Positions 48,531 through 58,565 of a stretch of 64,000 nucleotides of DNA are shown here, one piece after another (the first letter of the stretch is position 1; every line of letters begins with the position of its first letter). The position numbers were made by a program, and so were the translations under genes. The notes under the pieces are model-generated. The model ran no database searches. It was not told where the DNA came from and saw nothing but the letters and a program-made list of their open reading frames with translations. This DNA is from Flavobacteriales bacterium. GTDB lineage: Bacteria; Bacteroidota; Bacteroidia; Flavobacteriales_F; PHOS-HE28. The DNA lies in NCBI GenBank assembly GCA_016710965.1, contig JADJTW010000005.1, forward strand, positions 124,001-188,000, read 5' to 3'.

Positions 48531-51500
48531 TCAGCGCAGCAAGGTCACATGCCCGATGCGTTTGCCGCTTTCGGCGCTGCCCACCACGAAGACTTCAAGC
48601 TGCCACACGTACACATCCTGCTTGGCCGGTGCGCCAGCCAGTTGTCCATCCCAGCCCATTGCCGGGTCGGTGCTGTTGAATTGCATCAGGCCCCAGCGGT
48701 CGTAGATGCGCAGCTCATAGCGCAAGGGCGCTGGGCCGCGAAGGATCGGCAGGAACACATCGTTGATGTCATCCGCATTCGGGGTGAAGCTGTTGGGAAC
48801 GTACAGGGTCACCACATCGTGTATGGTGATCATGCGCAAGGTCGTATCCATGCACAGGTTCGTATCGGCCACCACGAGCATGACGGGATAGGTGCCTGGC
48901 ACCTCTTCTGGGAAGATGAACGAGGGATTCTGCACGGAATCGGTGCCCAACTGTCCATCCTCGCCGAACCACCACCACCATTGCACGGCATCCGCCGAAC
49001 TGGCATCGAAGAAATCGTAGTGCGGCCAGAAGATGTCGCCGCCATCGGTCGTGTAAGTGAAATCGGCATCGGGCTTCGGCCATACGGTGATGTGATCAGC
49101 GAACAGCGAGTCGGCTTCGCAGCCCAAGGGCGACACCACGTGCAGGCTCACGTCGTAGATCCCGCTGTTCAGGTAAAGGTGGCTCGGATCGTTATCGCTC
49201 GAAAGGGTGCCATCGCCGAAGTCCCAGGAGAGCATAGCGGTCTGTCCTGCGGGCGTCGCGTTCGTGAAGTCAACGAGCAAGGGCGGGCAGCCGATGCGCG
49301 GGCTGGCCAGTAGATCAGGATCAGGCAGGTCCCACACGGTGATATAGTCGATCAGCAGCGTATCGCTTACGCAGCCCGAGGGCGCAGTGATGGTCAGCCC
49401 CACGCTGTAGGTGCCATGCTGGTTGAAGATGTACACGGGGTCGCAGTCCGAGCTGTTTCCGCCGTCGCTGAAGATCCACGCGCAACTGGCCACGTCAGCA
49501 GGGTCGGTCAGGTTGAAGAACTGGATCGCCAGCGGCTCGCAGCCCTGCGTGGTATCGGAACCGATCAGCGGCACAGGCTCGGCAACGGCATCGAGGAAGG
49601 CCAGCATGAGCGTGTCGTCCGTGCATCCTTCAGCAGAGGTCACGGTGAGCGACACATCGTAAACGCCCGCGCTTGCGTACGTGTGAACGGGATCGCATGC
49701 GGTGCTCGTGGTGCCATCGCCCAGGTCCCATGCGCAGCTTACGCCACCGGTGGAGGTATTGGTTAAGCTGAACGCGAAGTAGCGGCATTGGCTGGGGTCA
49801 TCCACGGTGAAGGAGGCCACGGGCAGTTCATGCACGGTGATGTAAGGGTCGAAGAGCATGTCGGCAACGCAGCCTTCGGGGGATGTGATGGTGAGGCCCA
49901 CCGCATACTCACCCGATTGCGTGTAGGTGTACACCGGGTTGCAATTCGCAGAAGATCCGCCATCGCCGAAATCCCAGAGGCAGCTCGCGCTCTGGCCGGG
50001 AGGCGTTGTATTCGTGAACGTGACCGTGAAAGGGGGGCAGCCTGCCTGATCGTCGGCCGCGATATTGGGCTGGGGCAGCGCGTACACAGTGATCCAATCC
50101 GTGAGCACCGTGTCCGAAGTGCAGCCGTTGATCGACGTGGCACTGAGCAAGACGGTGTAGCTGCCGGCATTGGCATAGGTTGTTCCCGTGTAGCAATCGG
50201 TGCTGGTGGCGCCGTTGCCGAAATCCCAGAAGCAGTCCTGTACGAATCCGCTGGCGATGTCCTGGTCGAAGGCGACCGTGTGCGGTCGGCAGCCGGCGTC
50301 ATCATCAACCGTGGGCACGAGCACCGGGCTCGGCCACACATCGATCAAGGCGTTCATCACCGTGTCGTTGCCGCAGACGCCGCCGGTGCTGATGTTCAGC
50401 TCCACCGAGTACACGCCCACTGCCGAATACGTGTAAGTGGGATCGCAAACCGCAGCGGTGCTCCCATCGCCGAAGTCCCATGCGCAATCGGTCCAGCCGC
50501 CGGAGGACGTATTGGTGAACGCGACCGTGAGCGGTTGGCAGCCCTGGATGACATCGGGCGCGAACGCGGCCATCGGCGGGGCCACGACTTGCACTGCGGC
50601 CACAACCGTTGCGGTGCCTATGCACCCTTCATCGCTGGTCACCGTCAAGGACACATCGTAGATGCCGGGCGTGTTGTAGGTGACGGTGGATGCGCAATTG
50701 GTCCCCGTTGTCCCATCGCCATAGTCCCAGGTGCATGAGGCGATGGTTACGCCAGCGGTTGTATTCGTGAAGGTGGTGGTGTGCGGCGCGCAACCGATCG
50801 GGTCCGAAACGGTGAAGGTGGGCACCGGTGTGGGCGGTATCGTCACGTCGAACGGCACGGTCACGCAGATCGAATCGTTGATCTGGTAGCGGAACTGGTA
50901 AGTGGCAGGCGGTAAACCATTGGCAGATACCGGCAGCGTCAGGTTCGTCTGGCCCAAAAGCGCAACGCCTTCCTGGTACCATTGGTAGTCGCCGGTGAGA
51001 GAATCGGGCACCGCCTGCAACACCAGATCATTGGTACACCAACCGCCCAGGGCATTGATCGTGGCGTCGTAGGGGATGTCCTCCGCCAACAGCAGGTTGT
51101 CAATCAAGATGTACGGAATGTACACGCCCTGTTGGACGTAATCAGGTGGAAGCACGCATGGTGAGCCCAACATGATGGTGGCCACATCGAAGGAGGGGGT
51201 GAACGTGATGTTCAACAGGCCCCAAGAACCGGAGGGGACGTACGTTGCGGTACCCAAAGCCACCCATCCCAGGCTCTCCGGGCAGTCGTACGTACTGATC
51301 GGAAAGGAGACGCAGGCCGCACTTCCGAAGATCGTCATCTCGATCGGTCCGAAGAAGATGGGGCTTGTACTGCTCATTTGGCCATCGGTGGTCATTGCGG
51401 CAATCGAGAAGTTGATGCTGTACTGCTCCCCGGCCAGCATGGGCGAAAGCAGGCAGGCTCCAACATATTCCTGCCAGCCGGGTTCAACGATCATGCCCAC

Positions 51501-51836
51501 GAAACCATCGCCATCGGGCAATGGTGTGGGTATGGTGGCAGGCAGGTAGCTGAGCGCGTTGAAATAGTCGCTGGTGGCGTTGGTGGCCTGGAACCAGCCG
51601 CTTGCGCAACTCAGTTGGCTCCAGGTCGTGGGCAGACAATCGGTTTCTTCGAAGGATGGGTTGGGGATCAACGATTCGGTATCACCGGCCGCCAAATTGC
51701 TGCATGCACAGCCGGTCGTATCGTTCAGGTCGATCAGCCCGTTGTCATCATCATCAATAGCATTGTTGCAGATCTCCTGCGCAAAGGCTCCCCGAACACC
51801 CATGCAGAGAATGACGATCACAAGAGCGAGCCGCAT
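48531..51836 (-). CDS. Multi-PKD-domain surface protein with CHU_C/gliding-associated C terminus
   Basis: 1101 residues. Signal peptide MRLALVIVILCMGVRGAFA, a MopE-like start (CNNAIDDDDNGLIDLNDTTGCAC), a lectin-like or jelly-roll region (about 55-255), then eight PKD modules, six with the cysteine-bearing form CxWDxGDG (CTWDYGDGTTG, CAWDFGDGS, CLWDFGDGG and others), the seventh LSWDFGDG, the eighth WWWFGEDG. The end (LYVPNSFTPNADDINDVFLPI ... YDRWGLMQFN) is the CHU_C domain, a T9SS type B cargo signal. It is probably a large surface adhesin. It lies between tRNA-Thr and a decayed tRNA copy. Box TAGTTTCG at 51869-51876 predicts a leader of about 30 bases. Confidence 0.9.
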   Translation of the reverse strand: MRLALVIVILCMGVRGAFAQEICNNAIDDDDNGLIDLNDTTGCACSNLAAGDTESLIPNPSFEETDCLPTTWSQLSCASGWFQATNATSDYFNALSYLPATIPTPLPDGDGFVGMIVEPGWQEYVGACLLSPMLAGEQYSINFSIAAMTTDGQMSSTSPIFFGPIEMTIFGSAACVSFPISTYDCPESLGWVALGTATYVPSGSWGLLNITFTPSFDVATIMLGSPCVLPPDYVQQGVYIPYILIDNLLLAEDIPYDATINALGGWCTNDLVLQAVPDSLTGDYQWYQEGVALLGQTNLTLPVSANGLPPATYQFRYQINDSICVTVPFDVTIPPTPVPTFTVSDPIGCAPHTTTFTNTTAGVTIASCTWDYGDGTTGTNCASTVTYNTPGIYDVSLTVTSDEGCIGTATVVAAVQVVAPPMAAFAPDVIQGCQPLTVAFTNTSSGGWTDCAWDFGDGSTAAVCDPTYTYSAVGVYSVELNISTGGVCGNDTVMNALIDVWPSPVLVPTVDDDAGCRPHTVAFDQDIASGFVQDCFWDFGNGATSTDCYTGTTYANAGSYTVLLSATSINGCTSDTVLTDWITVYALPQPNIAADDQAGCPPFTVTFTNTTPPGQSASCLWDFGDGGSSANCNPVYTYTQSGEYAVGLTITSPEGCVADMLFDPYITVHELPVASFTVDDPSQCRYFAFSLTNTSTGGVSCAWDLGDGTTSTACDPVHTYASAGVYDVSLTVTSAEGCTDDTLMLAFLDAVAEPVPLIGSDTTQGCEPLAIQFFNLTDPADVASCAWIFSDGGNSSDCDPVYIFNQHGTYSVGLTITAPSGCVSDTLLIDYITVWDLPDPDLLASPRIGCPPLLVDFTNATPAGQTAMLSWDFGDGTLSSDNDPSHLYLNSGIYDVSLHVVSPLGCEADSLFADHITVWPKPDADFTYTTDGGDIFWPHYDFFDASSADAVQWWWWFGEDGQLGTDSVQNPSFIFPEEVPGTYPVMLVVADTNLCMDTTLRMITIHDVVTLYVPNSFTPNADDINDVFLPILRGPAPLRYELRIYDRWGLMQFNSTDPAMGWDGQLAGAPAKQDVYVWQLEVFVVGSAESGKRIGHVTLLR

Positions 51837-51868
51837 GAGACGGTTTGTTAGGGTTCTGCCTTCCCGAG

Positions 51869-51876
51869 CGAAACTA
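51869..51876 (-). promoter_or_regulatory. -7 box (TAGTTTCG) of the PKD gene
   Basis: The minus strand reads TAGTTTCG about 33 bases before the ATG at 51836. Confidence 0.45.
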
Positions 51877-51946
51877 GCCGTTCAAGTTCGATCAGCACGC
51901 GCACAGTAGACTCTTCTCAGAAGCTGTAGTTGCCCGTACGCGAAGG

Positions 51947-52037
51947 TTGAGCGGCTCATTGGTAAGGAGCAGGTCGTCAGTTCAGATTTGGCAAGAGGCT
52001 CAGGAGGGGGGTGCGTAAGCGGTGCTTTCTTCGTTTC
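51947..52037 (+). pseudogene. Decayed partial copy of tRNA-Thr and its terminator
   Basis: Aligned by hand with 48440-48497, about 49 of 58 bases match, covering the D-arm end, anticodon arm (GCTCATTGGTAAGGAGC, where the anticodon region reads GGT), T arm and acceptor 3' strand. The match continues through the terminator region (GTAAGCGGTGCTTTCTTCG against GAAAGCGGTCCTTTCTCAT) up to the stop codon of the following minus-strand gene. The acceptor 5' strand is absent, so no functional tRNA can form. Confidence 0.75.
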
Positions 52038-53160
52038 AACCCATCATATCCACTGCCCGGCGCGCCACTCGTATGCCGATGGCCACGCCCATGCCGCCAA
52101 GCCGCACGGCCACGCCGATGCGGTCGCTTGCGCGCTCAACGATCGGCGACTTGCTTTCGGAACCGAAGGCCATGATCCCGCTCCAACGCTGTGCAATGGT
52201 GAACGACCTGCCCGGAAGGATGATCTCGTGCAGCAGGTCTTCCAATGCGTGCTGGATCCCGTCCGTCACACCTTCGGCAGTCGTGGTTTCTCCTGCAATG
52301 TCCAGGTTGCGACCACCGCCGAGCAGAACGCCACCCTTGCAATCACGGAAATAGTAGAAGCCTTCATCCAAGTGGAAGGTGCCTCGAAGGGCGAGTCCGG
52401 GGATAGGCGCAGTCAACAGCACCTGGCCGCGAGCGGGCACCACATCAAGCTGCGGAAGCAAGGAGCCCGTGTATCCATTGGTGCATACCAGCACGCGATC
52501 GGCTTCTATCGCAGTTCCGTCCAGCATCGCGAGCCTCACTCCATCCGCTGCGTCCTCCACGGCCACAACGGCACTTCGGGGGCGTACCGCCACTCCGCTT
52601 TCAACAGCCTTCCGCAGCAAGGCGATCATCATCCTGCCTGTATCGATCGGGCCTTCCAGTTGGGTACGTATCATATGCTCCACACCTCCGAGGCCGAATC
52701 GTGCGATCGCACCATCGTCCCAGTGGAATGCGTCCATGCCGAAGATCGACCTCAGGTCCGCGTTCAGGCGGTCGAACCCTTCAGCCACACGCGGGTACAG
52801 CGCATCGTCCTTCCGATAGATCTCATGGCCGCCCGAAGCTTCGAATCCGATATGCTCATCGCCCAGTTCAGCGCGCAATTCCTGCAGTCCGCGCCATCGT
52901 TCCTCCACGCGGGCGAGCGCGGCCTCCAACCCCTCATGGGCCATGTCTGACAGCAACTCGCTGGGGCTGCCGAAACAGGCGAAACCGGCGTTCTTCACGC
53001 TGGCCCCGCTGGGGTGCGGTCCCCTTTCCAGCACCTGCACATGATGCCCAGGATGCCTGCGTTTGTAGAAGAGGGCGGAGAACAAGCCCACGATGCCACC
53101 ACCCACCACCGCCAACTGCGGCCGCCGATGGAACGAAGCGCTCTCCCAGATGCTGTGCAT
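52036..53160 (-). CDS. FAD-dependent oxidoreductase (DAO family)
   Basis: 374 residues from the ATG at 53160. FAD-binding Rossmann motif VVGGGIVGLFSALFYKRRHPG followed by VLERG, and the DAO fold with SVKNAGFACFGSPSELL, GFEASGGHEIY and a C-terminal FAD contact (VRLGGMGVAIGIRVARRAVD). It resembles glycine oxidase, D-amino-acid dehydrogenase and similar amine oxidases; the substrate is unknown. The 21 upstream codons in frame were left out because the internal Met is close to the first strand. Divergent from the large repeat protein. Confidence 0.87.
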   Translation of the reverse strand: MHSIWESASFHRRPQLAVVGGGIVGLFSALFYKRRHPGHHVQVLERGPHPSGASVKNAGFACFGSPSELLSDMAHEGLEAALARVEERWRGLQELRAELGDEHIGFEASGGHEIYRKDDALYPRVAEGFDRLNADLRSIFGMDAFHWDDGAIARFGLGGVEHMIRTQLEGPIDTGRMMIALLRKAVESGVAVRPRSAVVAVEDAADGVRLAMLDGTAIEADRVLVCTNGYTGSLLPQLDVVPARGQVLLTAPIPGLALRGTFHLDEGFYYFRDCKGGVLLGGGRNLDIAGETTTAEGVTDGIQHALEDLLHEIILPGRSFTIAQRWSGIMAFGSESKSPIVERASDRIGVAVRLGGMGVAIGIRVARRAVDMMG

Positions 53161-53235
53161 GGCCAATCGTCGAAGGGGCACCAAAGTTGTCCTAAATTGC
53201 GGCGTTCGGGAAACAACCTGCAATCAGTTCCGCCC

Positions 53236-56200
53236 TTGAACATCAGCCTCTTGCAGCATTTCTTCTGCCGCCTCGTCGCAATCGCCGCATTGGTCCTGTC
53301 CAGCGCGGCAACGATGGCACAGGTGGATGTGGTCGTGGTCTTCGGAACGGTCAAGGACTTCAGCACCGCCAAGAAGCTTGAGGGCGTCACCATCACGGTG
53401 TTCAAGAACGGGGGCAAACTTCTGGAAGTGCCTACCAACGCGAGCGGCAAGTACGAGGTGAACCTCGACTATGGCGCCGACTACAAGATCATGTGCTCGC
53501 GTACGAACTATGTGGGCAAGAACATCTCCATCGACACGCGAAACATCCCCGAGGAGGACCGCGCTGGCGGGCACGGGATGAACATCGACTTCACGATGAT
53601 GCAGGATTTGCCCGGCGTGGACTTCTCCGTGCTGCAGGAACCATTCGGCAAGGCCAAGTACAGCCCCACAGCGGGCAACATCGAGTTCGATGTGGATTAC
53701 ACCAATAAGATGCGCGATGCCCAGGCGCGCCTGCTGAAGGAGTACGAGGACAAGAAGAAGCGCGAAGCCAATGCTGAAGCTGACTTCGCCAAGAAGATGG
53801 CCGAGGGCAACGCTGCGCTATCCGCGAACGATTTCAAGAAGGCCGTGGACAGCTTCACCGAGGCGCTCGCGCTGAAGCCCAACGACGCACTCGCGACCGC
53901 CAAGCTCAGCGATGCGCGCATGCGCTTGGAAGCCGCGGAAGCCAACAAGAAGCAGGGCGAGGAATACGCCACGCTCATCAAGGAAGGCGATCAGCTCTTC
54001 GGCAAGAAGGACTACAACGGTGCGCGCGCCAAATTCCAGGCGGCCAGCGATGTGCGGGAGCAGGAACCCTACCCCAAGCAGAAGCTGCGCGAGATAGAGG
54101 CACTGCTGGCCGAGGCGGAGAAGAAGGCAGAGGAGGAGCGCAAAGCCAAGGAGCTCCAGGAGAAATACATGGCCGTCATCGCGCTGGCCGATGCCGCCTT
54201 CAAGGCTGAGAACTGGGACCAAGCCACGGCCAAATACACCGAAGCGGCCGGAATCAAGCCAGAGGAACGGTACCCCAAGGACCAACTCGCCCTGGTCGCC
54301 ACCAAGAAGGCCGAAGCAGCGAAGAAGGCCGAGGACGAACGCAAGGCCAAGGAACTCCAGCAGAAGTACGACGCGGCCATCGCCGCAGGCGACCAAGCCT
54401 TCAAAGCCAGTAGCTGGGACATTGCCACCACCAAGTACACCGAGGCGAGCGGCTACAAGCCGGACGAGCAATACCCCAAGGACCAATTGACCGCCATCGC
54501 CGCCAAGAAGGACGAGGCCGCGAAGAAGGCCGAGGAAGAACGCCTTGCCAGGGAACTCCAGCAGAAATACCAAGCTGCTATTGCTGCGGCCGATCTCGCT
54601 TTCGGCGGCGCACGGTATGATGATGCCGAGGCCAAATACAACGAAGCTCTCGGATACAAGCCCGAGGAGAAGTACCCCAAGGACCAATTGGCAGCGATCG
54701 TCAAGAAGCGCGAAGAGCTGGCGAAGAAGGCTGAAGAGGAGCGGCTCGCTAAGGACATCGATGAACAGTATAAGGCGCGCCTGGCCGAGGCCATGCAAGC
54801 CTTCAGCGGGGACAAGTGGGATGAGGCCATCGCCAAGTACACGGAAGCAAGCACCCTGAAGCCGAAGGAGCAATACCCGAAAGACCAGATCGCGCTTTGC
54901 AACAAGAAGAAGGAGGAACAGGCGAAACGGGAAGAGGAAGCGCGCAAGCAACGCGAGTTGGACGAACGCTATCAAGCGGCCATCACCGCTGCCGATGCCT
55001 CCTTCGGCAAAGAAGAATGGGAGACGGCCTCGGCCAAGTACACCGAGGCGAGCGGCGTGAAGCCCGCCGAACGCTATCCGAAGGACCAACTGGCTCTCAT
55101 CGTGCAGCGTAAAGCCGAAGCGGAGGCGCGCAAGCGCGAGGAGGAACTGACGGCGCAGTACAAGCGCGTACTGGAGGAAGCCGATGGCGCCTTCGGTCGT
55201 GAGGAGTTCACTGCTGCAAAGAGCAAGTATCAGGAAGCGAGCAACCTGAAGCCCCAGGAGCGCTACCCCAAGGACCGCATCGCCGAAGTGGAGCGCTTGA
55301 TGGCGGAGAAAGCCAAGCGCGCTGAGGAAGAGCGGCTGGCACGCGAACGCGACGCCAAGTACAACGAACTGATCACTCGCGCCGACAAAGCGTTCGATGC
55401 ACAGAAGCTTTCAGCGGCCCTGGTCGATTACCAGGATGCTTCTGCCTTGAAGCCCGACGAAGCCCACCCGCGTGCGCGCATCGCCGCCATCGAGGACCAA
55501 TTGGACGCTGCGGCCAAGGCCAAGGCGGAAGAGGAGCGTGCGGCGCGCGAGAAGGCCGAGAAGGACAAGCGCTACGCCGAGCTCATCGCGCAGGCCGATC
55601 GCGATTTCACAGCGAAGCGATACGAACCGGCGCGCACCGGTTACAGCGACGCGCTCGGTGTGAAGCCCGATGAGCAGCATCCGAAGGACCGGTTGAGCCA
55701 GATCGAAGGCATACTGGCCGAGTTGTCGAAGAAGGAACAAGCCGATCGCCTGGCACGTGAACAAGCCGATGCCGAGCGCTTGCGCAAGGAAGAGGCGGAC
55801 CGACTGGCGGCGGAATTAGCGGCGGCGGAGAAGGCCCGGCTCGAGGAAGAAGAGCGACGCAAACGCGAGGAGGTGGCAACGATCGAAACGCGCTACCGCG
55901 ATCTCGTCGCTGCGGGCGACCGTGCTTTCGGACAGGACGATTTCGCACTGGCGCGCAACAAGTTCACCGAGGCGCTGGGCGTGAAGCCTGCAGAGCGCTA
56001 TCCGAAGGACCGCATCGCCGCCATCGATGCCGAATTGGCGCGTCGAGACAAGGACCGCAGCGAGGCCGAACGACTTGCCGAGCAGCGTAGGCTGCAGGAG
56101 GAAGAGCGCCTCCGCCGCGAAGCCGAGGACGCCGAGCGCCGCCGACTGGCCTCGGATGAGGAGCGGGCGCGCTTGGAGGCGGAACGCCTGGCGAAGGAAC

Positions 56201-57420
56201 AGGCCGATGCCGAAGCGCGCCGAGCCGCCGATGAGCGGGAGCGCATGTCTCGTGAGAGCGCCAAAGAACATGAGGCACGCTATCGACAGGCGCTCGTGGC
56301 AGCCGACGAAGCGTTGGCTGCGAAGCAGTACCAGGAGGCCCGAAGCATGTACGCACAGGCCAGCGACCTCAAGCCCGAAGACACCTACCCGCTGGCCAAG
56401 ATGGACCAGATCGATCGCATCCTCGCCGAGCAGGCACGGCTTGCACAAGAGGCTGCCGATGCCGCCGAGCGGGCACGGCTGGCCGATAATGAGCAGCGCC
56501 GCTCCAACACCACGATCGATCCGCGCAAGGAGCAGGAAGCCGAGCAGTTCATGCGTGAGGCCCGCGAACGGGAGGAGCGCGAGAAATGGGAACGCATACG
56601 CAAGCTGCGCGATGACCTCAGCGCCGAGGAAGCCTCCAACGCGGATGAAGCGGCATCGCGTCGCGGGCAGGCCGTGGACGATAAGGAGCGGATCGAGAAT
56701 GGTGCGGCTGGCCTTTACCGCGGCGATGAGACGCGACGGCAACTGAGCGCCCAGCAGGTGCAGGCGCAGAAGGATGCGTTGGCACGCGCCGAAGCCGATC
56801 GACGCGAGCGATCGGCGCAGCACAGTGCCCAGCAGGTGGAAGTGAAGCAGGTGATCGAGGAGCGCGTGGCAGCGCGCGAGGAGGTGATGCAGGAACGCCA
56901 GGTGACCGCTTCGGCGGCAGTAGTCACCGAGGCCGAACGCCTGCGCACGGCGGAATCGCAGCGCGTGCGACAGGCCGAGCAGCGCACCAGCGCCGAGCGC
57001 GATGCCGTTGTGGCTCGCATCGATGAGCAGGCCCAGCGCCAGCAACGCGCCGATGAGGCCAATGCCCAGCGCGCGCAAGCGGTGGAGGAGGAGAAGCGCG
57101 CCATGGCCGCTCGTGATGCCGCCTTCGCCCAAAGCAGCGAACTGGTGCGCGAGCGCAACAAGCAGCAGCTCGATGCCACGCCCCGCGGACAGCAGCGCAC
57201 CTTCGCTGAATACAATCGCAGCAAGCTGGCCGAAGAGTACCCGCCCGGCGTAACCGAGGAGAGCTACACCGAGGGCAACAAGGTCATCATCCGCCGCGTG
57301 GTGGTCAACGGCAACAAGGCCGATGAGTACAGCAAGGTGATCGCGAAGTGGGGCACCTACTACTTCAAGAACGGCCAGAGCATCACCGAGGCCATCTGGG
57401 CCAAGGAGACGGAGGGGTGA
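53236..57420 (+). CDS. 1394-residue TPR-like/coiled-coil repeat protein with conserved C-terminal domain
   Basis: Starts at a TTG (NISLLQHFFCRLVAIAALVL signal peptide); no suitable ATG exists before the cleavage site TMAQ. A carboxypeptidase-regulatory-like domain (VVFGTVKDFSTAKKLEGVTI, about 30-120) is followed by one divergent and eleven clear repeats with a 67-residue period, each an A-A-F-x-W/Y-x-x-A-x-x-K-Y-x-E-A helix pair, then KPxExYPKDQL, then a charged helix EEERxAKELQxKY. From about residue 880 long Glu/Arg coiled coil dominates. The C-terminal 65 residues (LAEEYPPGVTEESYTEGNKV ... SITEAIWAKE) form a separate small domain found in Bacteroidota. Probably a periplasmic scaffold. A box TAAATTGC lies upstream. 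Confidence 0.82.
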   Translation: MNISLLQHFFCRLVAIAALVLSSAATMAQVDVVVVFGTVKDFSTAKKLEGVTITVFKNGGKLLEVPTNASGKYEVNLDYGADYKIMCSRTNYVGKNISIDTRNIPEEDRAGGHGMNIDFTMMQDLPGVDFSVLQEPFGKAKYSPTAGNIEFDVDYTNKMRDAQARLLKEYEDKKKREANAEADFAKKMAEGNAALSANDFKKAVDSFTEALALKPNDALATAKLSDARMRLEAAEANKKQGEEYATLIKEGDQLFGKKDYNGARAKFQAASDVREQEPYPKQKLREIEALLAEAEKKAEEERKAKELQEKYMAVIALADAAFKAENWDQATAKYTEAAGIKPEERYPKDQLALVATKKAEAAKKAEDERKAKELQQKYDAAIAAGDQAFKASSWDIATTKYTEASGYKPDEQYPKDQLTAIAAKKDEAAKKAEEERLARELQQKYQAAIAAADLAFGGARYDDAEAKYNEALGYKPEEKYPKDQLAAIVKKREELAKKAEEERLAKDIDEQYKARLAEAMQAFSGDKWDEAIAKYTEASTLKPKEQYPKDQIALCNKKKEEQAKREEEARKQRELDERYQAAITAADASFGKEEWETASAKYTEASGVKPAERYPKDQLALIVQRKAEAEARKREEELTAQYKRVLEEADGAFGREEFTAAKSKYQEASNLKPQERYPKDRIAEVERLMAEKAKRAEEERLARERDAKYNELITRADKAFDAQKLSAALVDYQDASALKPDEAHPRARIAAIEDQLDAAAKAKAEEERAAREKAEKDKRYAELIAQADRDFTAKRYEPARTGYSDALGVKPDEQHPKDRLSQIEGILAELSKKEQADRLAREQADAERLRKEEADRLAAELAAAEKARLEEEERRKREEVATIETRYRDLVAAGDRAFGQDDFALARNKFTEALGVKPAERYPKDRIAAIDAELARRDKDRSEAERLAEQRRLQEEERLRREAEDAERRRLASDEERARLEAERLAKEQADAEARRAADERERMSRESAKEHEARYRQALVAADEALAAKQYQEARSMYAQASDLKPEDTYPLAKMDQIDRILAEQARLAQEAADAAERARLADNEQRRSNTTIDPRKEQEAEQFMREAREREEREKWERIRKLRDDLSAEEASNADEAASRRGQAVDDKERIENGAAGLYRGDETRRQLSAQQVQAQKDALARAEADRRERSAQHSAQQVEVKQVIEERVAAREEVMQERQVTASAAVVTEAERLRTAESQRVRQAEQRTSAERDAVVARIDEQAQRQQRADEANAQRAQAVEEEKRAMAARDAAFAQSSELVRERNKQQLDATPRGQQRTFAEYNRSKLAEEYPPGVTEESYTEGNKVIIRRVVVNGNKADEYSKVIAKWGTYYFKNGQSITEAIWAKETEG

Positions 57421-57429
57421 GAGGCACGG

Positions 57430-58536
57430 CTATCTGCGAACCTGACGCCTCAGCGCATCGCGTTTGGTCCAGTTCGAGAATCGCATTCCATCGAAGCGGT
57501 ACACGCCGTTGGCGGTGCCCACCCACAGTTGTCCGCTGGCATCTTCCAGGATGCTGTGGACGCTCGAGTTATCAAGTCCCTCGGGTCGTTGGTAGCACGT
57601 GAACCGCGTGCCATTGTAGCTGCACGCACCGGCATAGGTCGTCGAGATCCAGATGATGCCCGCCCGATCCTCGTAGAGCGTCCAGATCAAGTCGCCCGTG
57701 AGGCCATCCTTCTTCGTGAACGTTGTGAAAGCCTTGGGGCCTGCGGATGTCCCTGGGTCATACTCGCTCAACCCACCGAAGCGCGTGCCGAACCACAGGT
57801 TCCCATGCCGGTCCTCCAGTATCGATTGAACGAAATTGTTGCAGAGCCCGTCCTTCTCCGAAAGGTTGGTCAACGCCTTCCCATCATAGCGATAAGCACC
57901 ATTGCCGTTGGTGCCGAACCAGATGTTCCCGGCCCTGTCCTGGATCATTGCATTGATCAGCTTCGGGTTCGGATACGTGCTCGGATGATACCGCGGATGC
58001 GCAGCAGGAACGGGGATCGCGAACGGGGTGAAGCTCCGACCATCGAAACGCGAAACGCCGCCATCCGTGCCGAACCATAAGCCACCGCTCCGGTCGACGA
58101 GTACGCACCATACCTGATCATCGGCCAGGCCGTCCTGTGCGGACCACCGGGTGAATCTTCTTCCATCGAAGCGCGCGACACCGCCGCGCGTCGCGAACCA
58201 CATGTTCCCCTGCGCATCCTGCGCCATGCCTCGCACCGATGTGCCGCTGAATCCTTCAATGGGAGTGAAGTACTCGAGCTTTCGTCCATCGTAACGCACC
58301 ACGCCGTCCTGTTCCGTACCGAACCAGATGCTGCCGTCCCTGTCCTGGAACATGCGACGGATGTACTGGCTGATCTGTTCGGTAGTGTCGGGCGGGTTCG
58401 CAACGCTGGCGCTGTCCGGTTGCGCAGGTGCAGTCCTTGTCGCCGTACTTCCCCCTACCGGCCAAGGGGTCTTTTCGGCTTCATTGCACGATGCAATGAC
58501 CATGGCGACCATCAGCACTTCGCAGTTCCACTTCAC
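57430..58536 (-). CDS. Two-component-regulator-propeller (Reg_prop) lipoprotein
   Basis: 368 residues from a GTG at 58536, giving the lipoprotein signal ...EVLMVAMVIASC with Cys17; an ATG at 58512 would leave too short a signal. The rest consists of Reg_prop blades of about 40-50 residues (DGSIWFGTEQDGVVRYDGRK; GLWFGTDGGVSRFDGRSF; GNLWFGTRFGGLSEYDPG; GQLWVGTANGVYRFDGMRF), forming a single seven-bladed propeller. Such propellers are the sensor part of hybrid two-component systems; here it stands alone without kinase. A TACTTTAC box sits just upstream of the GTG. It lies between the large repeat protein and a decayed copy of its C terminus. Confidence 0.82.
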   Translation of the reverse strand: MKWNCEVLMVAMVIASCNEAEKTPWPVGGSTATRTAPAQPDSASVANPPDTTEQISQYIRRMFQDRDGSIWFGTEQDGVVRYDGRKLEYFTPIEGFSGTSVRGMAQDAQGNMWFATRGGVARFDGRRFTRWSAQDGLADDQVWCVLVDRSGGLWFGTDGGVSRFDGRSFTPFAIPVPAAHPRYHPSTYPNPKLINAMIQDRAGNIWFGTNGNGAYRYDGKALTNLSEKDGLCNNFVQSILEDRHGNLWFGTRFGGLSEYDPGTSAGPKAFTTFTKKDGLTGDLIWTLYEDRAGIIWISTTYAGACSYNGTRFTCYQRPEGLDNSSVHSILEDASGQLWVGTANGVYRFDGMRFSNWTKRDALRRQVRR

Positions 58537-58565
58537 GGGATGTAAAGTAGGCCACTGTGCGCAGG

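Noticed and set aside
53236..56500. The 201-base repeats as a CRISPR or DNA satellite
   Set aside because: The repeats are in frame, diverged at the DNA level and clearly code for helical protein modules.
55816..57132. 438-codon minus-strand Leu-rich frame over the repeat protein
   Set aside because: Reverse translation of Glu/Arg-rich coiled coil gives Leu/Ser/Ala-rich nonsense; no start context.
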